Shown: piece after piece, positions 43,278 through 52,141 of the stretch
Layout: each line of letters starts with the position of its first letter
Numbering within the stretch: position 1 is the first letter of the stretch
Origin: Chitinophagaceae bacterium
Lineage (GTDB): Bacteria; Bacteroidota; Bacteroidia; Chitinophagales; Chitinophagaceae
Direction of reading: 5' to 3'
Length of the DNA stretch: 64,000 bases
Assembly (NCBI GenBank): GCA_019752295.1
Contig: JAIEMK010000050.1
Span: 62,001-126,000 of the forward strand
The notes under the pieces: model-generated
Databases searched by the model: none
Told to the model about the DNA's origin: nothing
The model's input: only the letters and a program-made list of their open reading frames with translations
Translations under genes and position numbers: made by a program

Positions 43278-43778
43278 ATGGCAAAAGCGATAAAAATAGC
43301 TGATTCTGCTACCATGCATTTGGAATTGGATACCAAGGATCTGGCTATCCTGCGGTTATTGCAGCAAAATGCGCGTGCAACCGTAAAGGAAATTGCGGAT
43401 AAAGTACACCTTAGTACTACCCCTGTTCACGAGCGGATTAAGAGGATGGAAGAGTCGGGGGTGATTAAACAATATGCCACGCTAGTAGATCATACCAAAG
43501 TTAAAAAGGGGTTGATGGTGATCTGCTATGTTTCTTTAAAGCAGCACAATAAAAGTGCTGGTGCAAAATTTATCAAGAGCATTCAGGAAATGAACGAAGT
43601 AATTGAATGTTATAATATTTCGGGCGAATTTGATTTTATGTTGAAAGTGGTAGAAGAGAGCATGGATGCTTATTACGATTTTCACGTTAACAAATTAAGC
43701 CAGGCCGAAAACATCGGCCACGTGCAAAGTGTATTTGTAATGGGTATTATTAAGCAAACACATTTGCTGGTGCACTAG
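43278..43778 (+). CDS. Lrp/AsnC-family transcriptional regulator
   Basis: This 166-residue protein has an N-terminal winged helix-turn-helix (LDTKDLAILRLLQQNARATVKEIADKVHLSTTPVHERIKRMEESGVIKQY) and a C-terminal RAM ligand-binding domain (LMVICYVSLKQHN, VIECYNISGEFDFMLKVV). It should form dimers or octamers and respond to an amino acid or related metabolite. It is divergent from ahcY with 118 bp between them, so it may regulate ahcY or itself; that is inferred from position only. Its last four bases overlap the converging PAP2 gene. Confidence 0.92.
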   Translation: MAKAIKIADSATMHLELDTKDLAILRLLQQNARATVKEIADKVHLSTTPVHERIKRMEESGVIKQYATLVDHTKVKKGLMVICYVSLKQHNKSAGAKFIKSIQEMNEVIECYNISGEFDFMLKVVEESMDAYYDFHVNKLSQAENIGHVQSVFVMGIIKQTHLLVH

Positions 43779-44416
43779 GAAGGTTGCTTCACCAATTTTG
43801 TTTTCTTCTTCTCAATAAATTTCTTGTTCAACCAATTTGTAAGGCAGGCACTGCCTCCGCCTACAATGGCACCAATGATTACGTCGGAAGGGTAGTGCTG
43901 ACCCAAATATAGTCGGCTATAACCCACAGCGCTTGCCCAGGTAAATGCGGGCACAGCTACATACCATTTTGGATAAGCCAAATAAATAGAAGTGGCAGTA
44001 GTAAATGCAAATGCGGTATGGCCCGAAGGCAGCGACTGTCCGGTTTCTTTGATTTCGTTTGGAAATACGTCGAGCGGATACTTTACAAATGGGCGATCGC
44101 GATTGATCGCAATTTTCATACCCTCTGAAATAACTGCCGTAATCAATAAACTTCCTGCAACTTTAAATGCATTCTTCTTCAACTTTTCGTCGTGATTGAT
44201 TAGCGATACAGCAAACATGCTAATCGGTGCAGCCACGCAAAGTGGTTCGGCTGTAGACGAAATATTTTTCCATACACTACTATTGGGATTCGGAGGATTG
44301 ATCTGCTTCAATAAATTGATATCCAAGTTCTGTGCGTTCAAATAATTACTAAACAAAACACCGGCAACAAATAAAAAACCAACTGAAACCAATTTTGAAA
44401 ACTTCTTCATGAGCAT
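43775..44416 (-). CDS. PAP2-family phosphatase, exported
   Basis: This 213-residue protein has an N-terminal signal or anchor (KLVSVGFLFVAGVLFSNYLNAQ). All three PAP2 motifs are canonical: KIAINRDRPFVKYP, LPSGHTAFAF, and VGYSRLYLGQHYPSDVIIG with Ser-Arg and the catalytic His. It is therefore more standard than the PAP2 protein at 14981-15601. A role in dephosphorylating isoprenoid or phospholipid phosphates on the outer face of the inner membrane is likely. It is convergent with the Lrp gene (4-bp overlap). A repeat remnant lies upstream. Confidence 0.9.
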   Translation of the reverse strand: MLMKKFSKLVSVGFLFVAGVLFSNYLNAQNLDINLLKQINPPNPNSSVWKNISSTAEPLCVAAPISMFAVSLINHDEKLKKNAFKVAGSLLITAVISEGMKIAINRDRPFVKYPLDVFPNEIKETGQSLPSGHTAFAFTTATSIYLAYPKWYVAVPAFTWASAVGYSRLYLGQHYPSDVIIGAIVGGGSACLTNWLNKKFIEKKKTKLVKQPS

Positions 44417-44434
44417 TTTTATTTTTTCTTTTAT

Positions 44435-44515
44435 CGAGGCTGTTTTTATGGCACGCGGATGACGCAGATAAAACAGATTGACACAGATCTTTTTTGAATT
44501 TTGAATTTTGACTTT
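44435..44515. repeat. Dispersed-repeat tail and AT-rich array (D)
   Basis: In minus-strand orientation, AAAAAGTCAAAATTC units start right at the valS TAA (44490-44515). The ATCTGYGT-type array and CCATAAAAACAGCCTCG follow at 44435-44489. The final 17 bases are identical to the end of copy A's tail. No palindrome is present between the two modules. Confidence 0.75.
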
Positions 44516-47146
44516 TTAATTTAGATTACCCAAACTCTCTTCAATGGTTTTGATGCGCGCTGCGGCGTCGCTTTGTTTTTTTCTTTCTAGCTCCACTACT
44601 TCGGGTTTCGCATTTTGTACAAAGCGCTCGTTCGATAATTTAATGGTAACACTATGCAGGAACTTGGTTTGGTATTCCAGGTCTTTCAACAATTCGGCTT
44701 TTAAAGTGGTAGCGTCCAATACTTTTTCTGTTTCGATAAAGAACTTGTCTTTTTCGATGGCTACTACAATGCTATTTGCAATGGCTTCTTTTGTAAAGCT
44801 GGTCTGCTCTGCATTTACCTGCTTAGCCAGAATTTTTTCGATGGCCTGATAATCCGAAATATTTTCTGTTTGAATATGCAGTTTGATGCTGTCTTTTGGT
44901 TTTAGTTGATTTTTATTCCTTGCATCTCTCAATGCAGAAATCACATTCTTTAATAGCTCGCCCGCAGCAGTAACCGCAATGTTTGCTTCTTTTACCGGTT
45001 GATTTTGTTTTACACAAAGGTCATCGCTCTGCTCATTCAACAAGTGATAAATCTCTTCGGTAATAAACGGCATGAAGGGATGTAATAACTGCATCAGCTC
45101 TTCGAAATAAACAACTGTTTTTTGATAAACTGCAGCATCTATCGGTTGTTCAAAACCGGGCTTGATCCATTCGAGATACCAGCTACAGAAGTCATCCCAG
45201 ATCAACGAATAAATAATCTTTAATGCTTCGCTCAAACGGAATTGCTGCATCAGAATTTCAACTTCTGCTTTTACAGTGTTTAATCTGTTTTCAAACCAAT
45301 TAATTGCAAAATCATTTTTTAAATCTGTATTTAAATTGCTCTGACGGGCCTCCCACATTTTCAGCAGCTTCAATGCATTCCACAATTTGTTATTGAAATT
45401 TCTTCCTTGCTCTAAAGATGATTCATCAAACAATAAATCGTTCCCTGCCGGTGAAGCAATCATAATCCCAAATCGAACCGCATCAGCACCGTATTGGTCA
45501 ATCAATCCGAGTAAGTCGGGTGAATTGCCCAAACTCTTACTCATTTTTCTGCCCTGCTTATCGCGCACGATACCTGTAAAATATACATCGCTGAAAGGCT
45601 TCCCCCCTTGGTATTCGTATCCCGCCATAATCATACGAGCCACCCAAAAGAAAATAATTTCAGGTGCTGTAACCAGTGTATTAGTAGGATAATAATATTT
45701 CACTTCTGCATTACCCGGATCAGATAATCCCTTGAATACTTCAAAAGGCCATAACCAACTCGAGAACCAGGTATCCAAACAGTCTTCATCCTGCCTGATC
45801 TCTTCAATTTTAACTTTTGAATTTTGACTTTTGAATTTTTCAAAAGCTTCTTCTTTTGAAAGTGCAACAACAAATGCTCCATCGGGAGTATAATATGCAG
45901 GTATACGATGTCCCCACCACAACTGGCGACTAATACACCAGTCCTTGATATTCTCCATCCAATGGCGATAGAGGTTCTTGAATTTTGCAGGATGAAAATT
46001 AATCTCATCATCCATCACTGCCTTCAAAGCGGGCTCAGATATAGCTTTCATACTTACCCACCATTGTAAACTCAATCTTGATTCTACAACTGCATCGGTT
46101 CTTTCGCTAAAGCCTACCTGATTGGTATAATCTTCGATCTTCACTAGGTTGCCGGCAGCTTCCAGTTTTGGTATAATTTGTTTGCGTACTTCAAAACGAT
46201 CTTGCCCCACAAAAATCTGTGCAGCTTCGCTCATAGTACCGTCGTCATTCATTGTATCAATGATCTCTAACTGGTATTTCTGGCCCAATTGATAGTCGTT
46301 GATATCGTGTGCCGGAGTAACTTTTAAAGCACCGGTACCAAAATCAATTTCAACATATTCATCAGGGATAATCGGAATCCTTCGGTTAATCAGGGGCACA
46401 TAAGCAAATTTGCCGTGCAGGTGTTTGAATCTTGCATCGTTAGGGTTCACGCAAATAGCAGTATCTCCCATAATGGTTTCGGGGCGAACCGTTGCAATGG
46501 TAATAAATTCGTGATGCGATTCTGATCCCGTATCAATGCGATAGCGGATATAGTAGAGTTTGCTTTGTACTTCTTTATAAATTACCTCCTCATCGCTTAA
46601 AGCAGTTTTTGCCCGTACATCCCAATTAATCATTCGCTTACCGCGATAGATATGACCTTTATTATACAGGTCGTTAAAGACCTTGATTACCGATGTATAA
46701 TAGTCAGGATCCATGGTGAAAGAAGTTCTGTCCCAATCCAGGCTGCATCCCAGTTTCCGCAACTGTTGCAAAATAATACCGCCATATTTTTCCTTCCATT
46801 CCCAGGCATAGCTTAGAAATTCATCCCTGCTCAACGACGATTTAGCGATTCCTCTTTCGCGCAGCATGGCTACCACTTTAGCTTCGGTAGCTATCGAAGC
46901 GTGGTCGGTACCGGGTACCCAGCAGGCATTTTTTCCTGTCATGCGAGCCCTTCGCACCAGAATATCTTGGATAGAATTATTTAAACAATGCCCCATATGC
47001 AACACGCCTGTTACATTGGGTGGGGGAATAACAACAGTATAGGGATCGCGCTCATCGGGTTTACTACTGAAATAACCCTTTTCGAGCCAATGGGCATACC
47101 ATTTTGTTTCAACTTCTGTAGGAATGTAGTTCTTGCTCAGTTCCAT
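44516..47146 (-). CDS. valS: Valyl-tRNA synthetase
   Basis: This 876-residue class I aminoacyl-tRNA synthetase charges tRNA-Val. The ATP-binding HIGH motif is HMGH (residues 50-53, in PPPNVTGVLHMGHCLN). The KMSKS motif is at about 533-537 (GRKMSKSLGN). The CP1 editing domain (about 190-340) and catalytic core are standard, with RQDEDCLDTWFSSWLWPF. The C-terminal coiled-coil arm runs from about 810. Residues of about 437-449 (KFKSQNSKVKIEE) are encoded by a DNA stretch nearly identical to the intergenic AT-rich repeat, at a position where homologues usually vary. A promoter lies 26 nt upstream. Confidence 0.96.
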   Translation of the reverse strand: MELSKNYIPTEVETKWYAHWLEKGYFSSKPDERDPYTVVIPPPNVTGVLHMGHCLNNSIQDILVRRARMTGKNACWVPGTDHASIATEAKVVAMLRERGIAKSSLSRDEFLSYAWEWKEKYGGIILQQLRKLGCSLDWDRTSFTMDPDYYTSVIKVFNDLYNKGHIYRGKRMINWDVRAKTALSDEEVIYKEVQSKLYYIRYRIDTGSESHHEFITIATVRPETIMGDTAICVNPNDARFKHLHGKFAYVPLINRRIPIIPDEYVEIDFGTGALKVTPAHDINDYQLGQKYQLEIIDTMNDDGTMSEAAQIFVGQDRFEVRKQIIPKLEAAGNLVKIEDYTNQVGFSERTDAVVESRLSLQWWVSMKAISEPALKAVMDDEINFHPAKFKNLYRHWMENIKDWCISRQLWWGHRIPAYYTPDGAFVVALSKEEAFEKFKSQNSKVKIEEIRQDEDCLDTWFSSWLWPFEVFKGLSDPGNAEVKYYYPTNTLVTAPEIIFFWVARMIMAGYEYQGGKPFSDVYFTGIVRDKQGRKMSKSLGNSPDLLGLIDQYGADAVRFGIMIASPAGNDLLFDESSLEQGRNFNNKLWNALKLLKMWEARQSNLNTDLKNDFAINWFENRLNTVKAEVEILMQQFRLSEALKIIYSLIWDDFCSWYLEWIKPGFEQPIDAAVYQKTVVYFEELMQLLHPFMPFITEEIYHLLNEQSDDLCVKQNQPVKEANIAVTAAGELLKNVISALRDARNKNQLKPKDSIKLHIQTENISDYQAIEKILAKQVNAEQTSFTKEAIANSIVVAIEKDKFFIETEKVLDATTLKAELLKDLEYQTKFLHSVTIKLSNERFVQNAKPEVVELERKKQSDAAARIKTIEESLGNLN
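45801..45840 (-). repeat. In-frame copy of the AT-rich dispersed repeat inside valS
   Basis: Read on the minus strand, 39 of these bases match positions 2092-2130 of copy A with a single difference (GTT for GTC). The match includes two AAAATTCAAAAGTC units and the following AAAATTGAAGA. It keeps the valS frame open and encodes KFKSQNSKVKIEE. Confidence 0.85.
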
Positions 47147-47172
47147 GCTTGCACCTGCTTTTTAATAGGTTG

Positions 47173-47180
47173 CAAAAGTA
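47173..47180 (-). promoter_or_regulatory. -7 promoter element of valS (TACTTTTG)
   Basis: Perfect TAnnTTTG followed by C on the minus strand, 26 nt before the valS ATG. Confidence 0.6.
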
Positions 47181-47258
47181 AGGAAAAGCCGGGTGGGGGA
47201 AAAGGAAAGTCTGCTGTAGCTCAGACTTTTAAAAGGATTTGCTCCGTACGGACAATTA

Positions 47259-47504
47259 TTACCAGACTAATCTGCTTTCGTTAACTTCCAGAATAGTATT
47301 GTTGGTATTGGTATTTGTCTGCAAAGCAGGCGGGTTTTCAAGAAAGCTATTATTCACTACGCCTGCACTTATCAACCCCATCGCCGAACCACATTTTTTA
47401 CCGGTTTTCTCCACTCCGGTACAAATAGTATGGATGGCTTTTTGACGATTACCGGAGCAGGCGGTAAATACTACAATTAGCAGGATGAGTAAAATGGGTT
47501 TCAT
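47259..47504 (-). CDS. Small lipoprotein of unknown function
   Basis: From ATG 47504 (MKPILLILLIVVFTAC) this is an 81-residue lipoprotein with lipobox FTAC (C16). The mature part includes KAIHTICTGVEKTGKKCGSAMGLISAGVVNNSF and an Asn/Thr-rich tail. Two further cysteines could form a disulfide. No family is recognised. The frame can be extended to 47525, but the -7 box lies there, so the later ATG is preferred. It follows no gene closely and may be monocistronic. Confidence 0.65.
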   Translation of the reverse strand: MKPILLILLIVVFTACSGNRQKAIHTICTGVEKTGKKCGSAMGLISAGVVNNSFLENPPALQTNTNTNNTILEVNESRLVW

Positions 47505-47522
47505 AAAGCTTGTTTGGTATCG

Positions 47523-47530
47523 CAAAATTA
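47523..47530 (-). promoter_or_regulatory. -7 promoter element of the small lipoprotein gene (TAATTTTG)
   Basis: Perfect TAnnTTTG followed by C, 18 nt before ATG 47504. It excludes the longer start. Confidence 0.6.
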
Positions 47531-47710
47531 ACAGGATAATTTAATCTAATGTGTTAAGGAATGTTAATTATAGCTAACGTTTCAAAAAATAAAATGTTAC
47601 AGATACTAATTATTTTATAGGTAAGTAGCGATTAAGCGTTTTTTATTACAGATCCTGCTTCGAATTTTCTTAGTTTTAATTATTGAGAATAGTTCTAACC
47701 TGAAGAAGAT

Positions 47711-47718
47711 TAGTTTTG
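47711..47718 (+). promoter_or_regulatory. Possible -7 promoter element of the nuclease gene (TAGTTTTG)
   Basis: Match to TAnnTTTG, followed by G rather than a pyrimidine, 47 nt before ATG 47766. It is the best candidate in the 261-bp gap, in which I see nothing else that I can support. Confidence 0.45.
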
Positions 47719-47765
47719 GTGTTGGACTAATAAATTGCCGGTCGGACTGAAATTTTAAATTGTTT

Positions 47766-49079
47766 ATGCGGTTTGCAGTAGTAGATATAGAAACAACAGG
47801 CGGGTTCCCGGAGCAACACGGCATTACAGAAATTGCAATTGTGTTAATGGATGGAAACGAAATCGAAGGAAAGTTCTCTACTTTGGTAAACCCGCATCAA
47901 CCCATTCCGCCCTTTATTGCAAACATGACGGGCATCTCAGATGAGATGGTTTCCAAAGCACCTTCTTTTGAAGCAGTAGCGGAAAAAATATATCAGTTAT
48001 TGCAGGACAGAATATTTGTTGCACACAATGTAAATTTCGATTTCTCTTTTGTAAAATATCATCTGCAGTCGGCCGGGCATCATTTACAGTCGCCCAAAAT
48101 TTGCACCATTCGAATGAGCAGAAAAGTATTTCCGGGGTTTCGAAAATATGGGTTGGGGCATCTGACAAGGGAATTGGGTATTCGGATCGAAGGCCGGCAC
48201 CGGGCTGGTGGAGACGCGCTGGCAACTGCACAAGTGCTGCAATTGATTATGGAAAAAGACGGGATGCATGTAATAAAAGACATGCTGAAAAAAGAAAACC
48301 GTTTACAAATACTCCCGCCAAATTTGCCGGGGCAACAAGTGAAAGATTTGCCTAAAGAACCGGGCGTATATTATTTTAAAGACCAGAAAGAGAAAGTGAT
48401 TTATGTGGGTAAGGCCAAGAATTTACAGAAGAGGGTAGTAAGCCATTTTACAGGGCTCGATATTAGTAAAAAACGACAGGAATTTTTACGCAATATTTAT
48501 TCTATCAGTTATAAGATTTGCCCCACCGAATTTGCCGCATCTTTATTGGAAAGTGTGGAGATAAAAAGATTATGGCCCATTCATAATAAAAGTCAGAAGC
48601 GTTACGAGCAATTGTGGGGAATATATCATTTTGAAGATAGCAGGGGATTTTTAAGACTCGCTATCGATAAAAAACAAAAGCATACACAACCAGTTGCAAG
48701 TTTTTCGTTGCTTACAGATGCACATAGAATGTTGTGGAAACTGGTGCGCGATTTTAAATTGCACCCTGTTCTTTGTTTCTTAGACCAAACTGCAATCGAA
48801 ACCTATCCTGATGCAGATGAATATAATATGGCAGTTCTCTCTGCGATACATTGGATCCAATCAAAAAAAGAAACTTACCTGATTCGTGAAAAAAATAATT
48901 GCGTTTTAGTGGAAGAAGGAAGATTTTATGGAATGGGGGCGATCGATCATCAAATGGAAATGACGGAATTGGAAACCATTAAATCGATGCTGACCGAATA
49001 TCCAGAAAATGAAGTGATCAAATCTATGATCAGGAATTTTATAGAAAGGAATCCTGCCAAAGTAATTCAAATTGCATAA
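47766..49079 (+). CDS. DnaQ-like exonuclease fused to a GIY-YIG nuclease domain
   Basis: From ATG 47766 this is a 437-residue protein. Residues 1-170 form a DEDD 3'-5' exonuclease (FAVVDIETTGG, VAHNVNFDFSFV, HRAGGDALATAQVL), as in DNA polymerase III epsilon. A GIY-YIG domain follows at about 190-270 (LPKEPGVYYFKDQKEKVIYVGKAKNLQKRVVSHF), as in UvrC and Cho. The C-terminal part resembles the rest of UvrC-like proteins. This fusion is known in several phyla and is thought to act in DNA repair. It lacks the UvrB-interacting UVR motif and the C-terminal RNase H-like nuclease of true UvrC. A hairpin terminator follows. Confidence 0.88.
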   Translation: MRFAVVDIETTGGFPEQHGITEIAIVLMDGNEIEGKFSTLVNPHQPIPPFIANMTGISDEMVSKAPSFEAVAEKIYQLLQDRIFVAHNVNFDFSFVKYHLQSAGHHLQSPKICTIRMSRKVFPGFRKYGLGHLTRELGIRIEGRHRAGGDALATAQVLQLIMEKDGMHVIKDMLKKENRLQILPPNLPGQQVKDLPKEPGVYYFKDQKEKVIYVGKAKNLQKRVVSHFTGLDISKKRQEFLRNIYSISYKICPTEFAASLLESVEIKRLWPIHNKSQKRYEQLWGIYHFEDSRGFLRLAIDKKQKHTQPVASFSLLTDAHRMLWKLVRDFKLHPVLCFLDQTAIETYPDADEYNMAVLSAIHWIQSKKETYLIREKNNCVLVEEGRFYGMGAIDHQMEMTELETIKSMLTEYPENEVIKSMIRNFIERNPAKVIQIA

Positions 49080-49095
49080 GATATTAACATTTCAA

Positions 49096-49129
49096 CCACA
49101 AACAATTTGTGGGTATTTTCTATTTTTTG
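49096..49129 (+). terminator. Rho-independent terminator after the nuclease gene
   Basis: A CCACAAA / TTTGTGG stem (49096-49102 with 49106-49112), a 3-nt loop, and then TATTTTCTATTTTTTG. Confidence 0.7.
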
Positions 49130-49195
49130 TTTTCCTAACCAGCCATTACATTCGCATCCCAAAAAATGTTTCATCTTTTGTTAATCTAATTTTTT

Positions 49196-51448
49196 ATGAG
49201 TGCTTTTGCAGCTTTAATCAGTGCCAAATTAAATATCCGTGTTACACAAGTAGAAGCAGTTCTTTCTTTATTAAACGAAGCGGCTACAGTGCCTTTCATT
49301 GCCCGATACAGAAAAGATAAAACGGGGGGCTTGGATGAAGTGCAGATTCAACAAATTCAGGATGAGTCTAAATTATTTAAAGAATTCTACGACAGAAAAT
49401 TGTTTATTGAAAAAACAATAACTGAACAAAATAAAATGACGGATGAGCTGCAGAAAAAACTGGATGCTGCAAGCAATATTGCCGAACTGGAAGATATTTA
49501 TCTGCCTTTTAAGCCAAAGCGTAAAACCAAAGCACAAACGGCTCGCGAAAACGGTTTGGAGCCCCTTGCTCTATGGCTGCTCGAACAGCAGCAGAATGCT
49601 GTTCTGGAAGAAGCTTCGAAATTTATCAACGACAATATTAAAACCTCCGAAGAAGCTTTGCAGGGAGCAAGAGATATTGTTGCTGAGATGGTAAATGAAG
49701 ATGCATTGGTGAGAGCAAAACTGAGAAAGCTTTTTGAAGATGTGGCGCAATTACAAAGTAAAGTGCTTACTGGAAAGGAGGCTGAGGGAATTAAGTATAA
49801 AGACTATTTCGAATTTTCGGAGCCTATTTCAAAAATTCCATCGCATAGAATACTGGCCATTTTAAGAGGTTTTTTAGAAGGGTTTTTAAGAATGAGTATT
49901 CAGCCTTTTGAAGAAGACGCTATTGCATTGATTGAGCCACTTTACTGCAAGGGAATGACAGAAGCAGGAGATCAGGTAAAGAAAGCAATCAAAGATGCCT
50001 ATCGCAGATTATTGCAACCCAGTCTTGAATCGGAATTTAGATCGGCGTTGAAACAAAAAGCAGATGAAGAAGCCATTTCGGTATTTGCCGAAAATCTTCG
50101 ACAATTATTATTAAGTGCACCACTTGGCAGTAAAAGGGTTTTAGCAATCGACCCTGGATATCGCACAGGTTGTAAAGTGGTATGTTTGGATGAAAAAGGA
50201 GAATTACAAAAAACAGATCTGATTTATATTCATGAGTTGAACCGTTTATACGATAGTGAGTACAAAATAAAAGAACTGGTTAAGCAATATCAGATCGAAA
50301 CAATTGCAATTGGAGATGGTACTGCAGGAAGAGAAACAGAACAGTTTATTAAAAAAATGGGATTAGGCCTGCCAATTTTTTTGGTTAATGAAGATGGCGC
50401 TTCCATTTATTCTGCATCAGAAATTGCGAGAGAAGAATTTCCTGATCAGGACATTACTGTAAGAGGTTCCGTAAGCATTGGACGAAGGTTGATGGACCCA
50501 CTGGCAGAGCTGGTTAAGATCGATCCAAAAAGCATTGGCGTGGGACAATATCAGCACGATGTAAATCAGTTTCGTTTAAAAGAAAAATTGGATCAAACCG
50601 TTATCAGTTGCGTAAATAGCGTAGGTGTAAATTTGAATACAGCGAGCAAGCACTTGCTGAGTTACGTAAGTGGTATTGGAGCAGGACTTGCTGAAAATAT
50701 TGTTCGATATCGTTCTGAGATAGGAAAGTTTTCCGACAGAAATCAGTTACTAAAAGTTCCCCGATTAGGGGGTAAAGCTTTTGAACAGTGCGCCGGTTTT
50801 TTGCGCATACCAGATGCAATAAATCCACTCGACAAAACTTCGGTACACCCCGAAGCATATGAACTGGTAGAAAAAATGGGAGCAGATCTGGGAACAGATA
50901 TTAAAAGTTTGATTACGAATAACATTGCACTTAGTAATATCGATCCAAAGAAATATGTTTCGGAAAAACTGGGAGAATTAACCATTCGCGATATTCTGAA
51001 CGAATTAAAAAAACCGGGACTGGATCCACGTTCTGAATTGGAAGAATTCGAATATGCCGGGATTTATAAGATCGAAGACGTGCAAGCAGGAATGATAGTG
51101 CCAGGCGTTGTAACGAATATTACACGCTTTGGTGCATTTGTTGACATTGGAGTTAAACAAGATGGGTTGGTGCACGTAAGCGAAATCTCGCACCAATATA
51201 TTACCGACCCTAATGAGGTGTTGAAACTAAATGATAAGGTGCATGTAAAAGTAACTGAAGTAGATATTGCACGCAAACGCATTGCGCTTTCTATTAAGCA
51301 AACACAGGAAGCGCCTGCGAGAACGCAAAGAGCAAACAGATCCATTTCTTCAAATGCTGCAAAACCTGCTCCAAGAAAAGAACCAGAAATCGCCGACCTG
51401 AGTGTTAATGATGCTTTGGCTTTATTAAAAAAGAAGTTTGGAAAATAA
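49196..51448 (+). CDS. tex: RNA-binding transcription accessory protein Tex
   Basis: This 750-residue protein has the Tex domain order. A helical N-terminal part (LNEAATVPFIARYRKDKTGGLDEVQIQQI) is followed by a YqgF/RNase H-like domain at about 315-445 (VLAIDPGYRTGCKVVCLDEKGE). Helix-hairpin-helix motifs lie at about 480-560 (VNLNTASKHLLSYVSGIGAGLAENIVRYR), and a C-terminal S1 RNA-binding domain spans about 630-705 (AGMIVPGVVTNITRFGAFVDIGVKQDGLVHVSEIS). Tex binds nucleic acid and influences transcription and toxin expression in other bacteria; its exact role is unsettled. Length and order are fully standard. Confidence 0.95.
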   Translation: MSAFAALISAKLNIRVTQVEAVLSLLNEAATVPFIARYRKDKTGGLDEVQIQQIQDESKLFKEFYDRKLFIEKTITEQNKMTDELQKKLDAASNIAELEDIYLPFKPKRKTKAQTARENGLEPLALWLLEQQQNAVLEEASKFINDNIKTSEEALQGARDIVAEMVNEDALVRAKLRKLFEDVAQLQSKVLTGKEAEGIKYKDYFEFSEPISKIPSHRILAILRGFLEGFLRMSIQPFEEDAIALIEPLYCKGMTEAGDQVKKAIKDAYRRLLQPSLESEFRSALKQKADEEAISVFAENLRQLLLSAPLGSKRVLAIDPGYRTGCKVVCLDEKGELQKTDLIYIHELNRLYDSEYKIKELVKQYQIETIAIGDGTAGRETEQFIKKMGLGLPIFLVNEDGASIYSASEIAREEFPDQDITVRGSVSIGRRLMDPLAELVKIDPKSIGVGQYQHDVNQFRLKEKLDQTVISCVNSVGVNLNTASKHLLSYVSGIGAGLAENIVRYRSEIGKFSDRNQLLKVPRLGGKAFEQCAGFLRIPDAINPLDKTSVHPEAYELVEKMGADLGTDIKSLITNNIALSNIDPKKYVSEKLGELTIRDILNELKKPGLDPRSELEEFEYAGIYKIEDVQAGMIVPGVVTNITRFGAFVDIGVKQDGLVHVSEISHQYITDPNEVLKLNDKVHVKVTEVDIARKRIALSIKQTQEAPARTQRANRSISSNAAKPAPRKEPEIADLSVNDALALLKKKFGK

Positions 51449-51519
51449 GTATCTAAAGTTTTAGAACTAGTCGGGCAAACAAAATAAATCCTTACCTTGA
51501 TTCATTAAATAATAGTTAT

Positions 51520-52050
51520 ATGAGGACTGTTTTAGGAGTTATTTTTTTTAGTATTTCTTTTTTTGCCGGAGCCCAGAATAAATTAAATCCTGTGATTGCG
51601 GATTTTGGTTCGGTGTACGCTGTTCCGTTCGCCGTTGAAAAGCCTGATCCGAATTTGAAATATAAAATTCTGGTGGATGTGAATACCGGTACCGATAAAC
51701 CGGAATTGGTTAATGAGAGTTTGGAGAACGTTGCCAGAATTGTGAACCTGCATGCGCTGGGAAATGTGTCGGATAAAAATCTGGAACTTGCCCTTGTATT
51801 GCACGGCCCGGCTGTGTTTAATATTATGAACAACGAAGCGTACAAACAAAAATTCTCCGTTAATAATCCCAATCTTCCATTGTTTACCGCTTTGAAAAAG
51901 GCCGGCGTAAAAATATTCGTGTGCGGACAAACACTATTTAAAAGAAATATAAACCCGCAGCAACTTGCACCAGAGGCAATGGTTGCACTTTCAGCAATTA
52001 CAACAATTACTACCTATAGCCAAAAGGGGTTTACTGTACTGAAATATTAA
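51520..52050 (+). CDS. Exported DsrE-family protein
   Basis: This 176-residue protein has a signal peptide (MRTVLGVIFFSISFFAGAQ) and a DsrE/DsrF-like domain: YKILVDVNTGTDKPELVNESLENVARIVNLHA, LELALVLHGPAVFNIMNNEAY and ALKKAGVKIFVCGQTLFKRNI. The Cys in VCGQTL is at the position of the sulfur-relay cysteine of DsrE-type proteins. Exported members in Bacteroidota have no defined function; handling of sulfur species or thiols in the periplasm is possible. It stands between tex and the PAS kinase. Confidence 0.82.
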   Translation: MRTVLGVIFFSISFFAGAQNKLNPVIADFGSVYAVPFAVEKPDPNLKYKILVDVNTGTDKPELVNESLENVARIVNLHALGNVSDKNLELALVLHGPAVFNIMNNEAYKQKFSVNNPNLPLFTALKKAGVKIFVCGQTLFKRNINPQQLAPEAMVALSAITTITTYSQKGFTVLKY

Positions 52051-52104
52051 AAAGAGTAAGCATAAAATTTCCTAAATTGGCTATTAAAGAGCTTCCCGCT
52101 ACTA

Positions 52105-52112
52105 TATTTTTG
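52105..52112 (+). promoter_or_regulatory. -7 promoter element of the PAS kinase gene (TATTTTTG)
   Basis: Perfect TAnnTTTG followed by T, 29 nt before ATG 52142. A TTG at 52077-52079 is 25 nt upstream of the box, somewhat far for a -33 element. Confidence 0.55.
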
Positions 52113-52141
52113 TTTGATGTTTCTGGACTGATGTGAATAAT

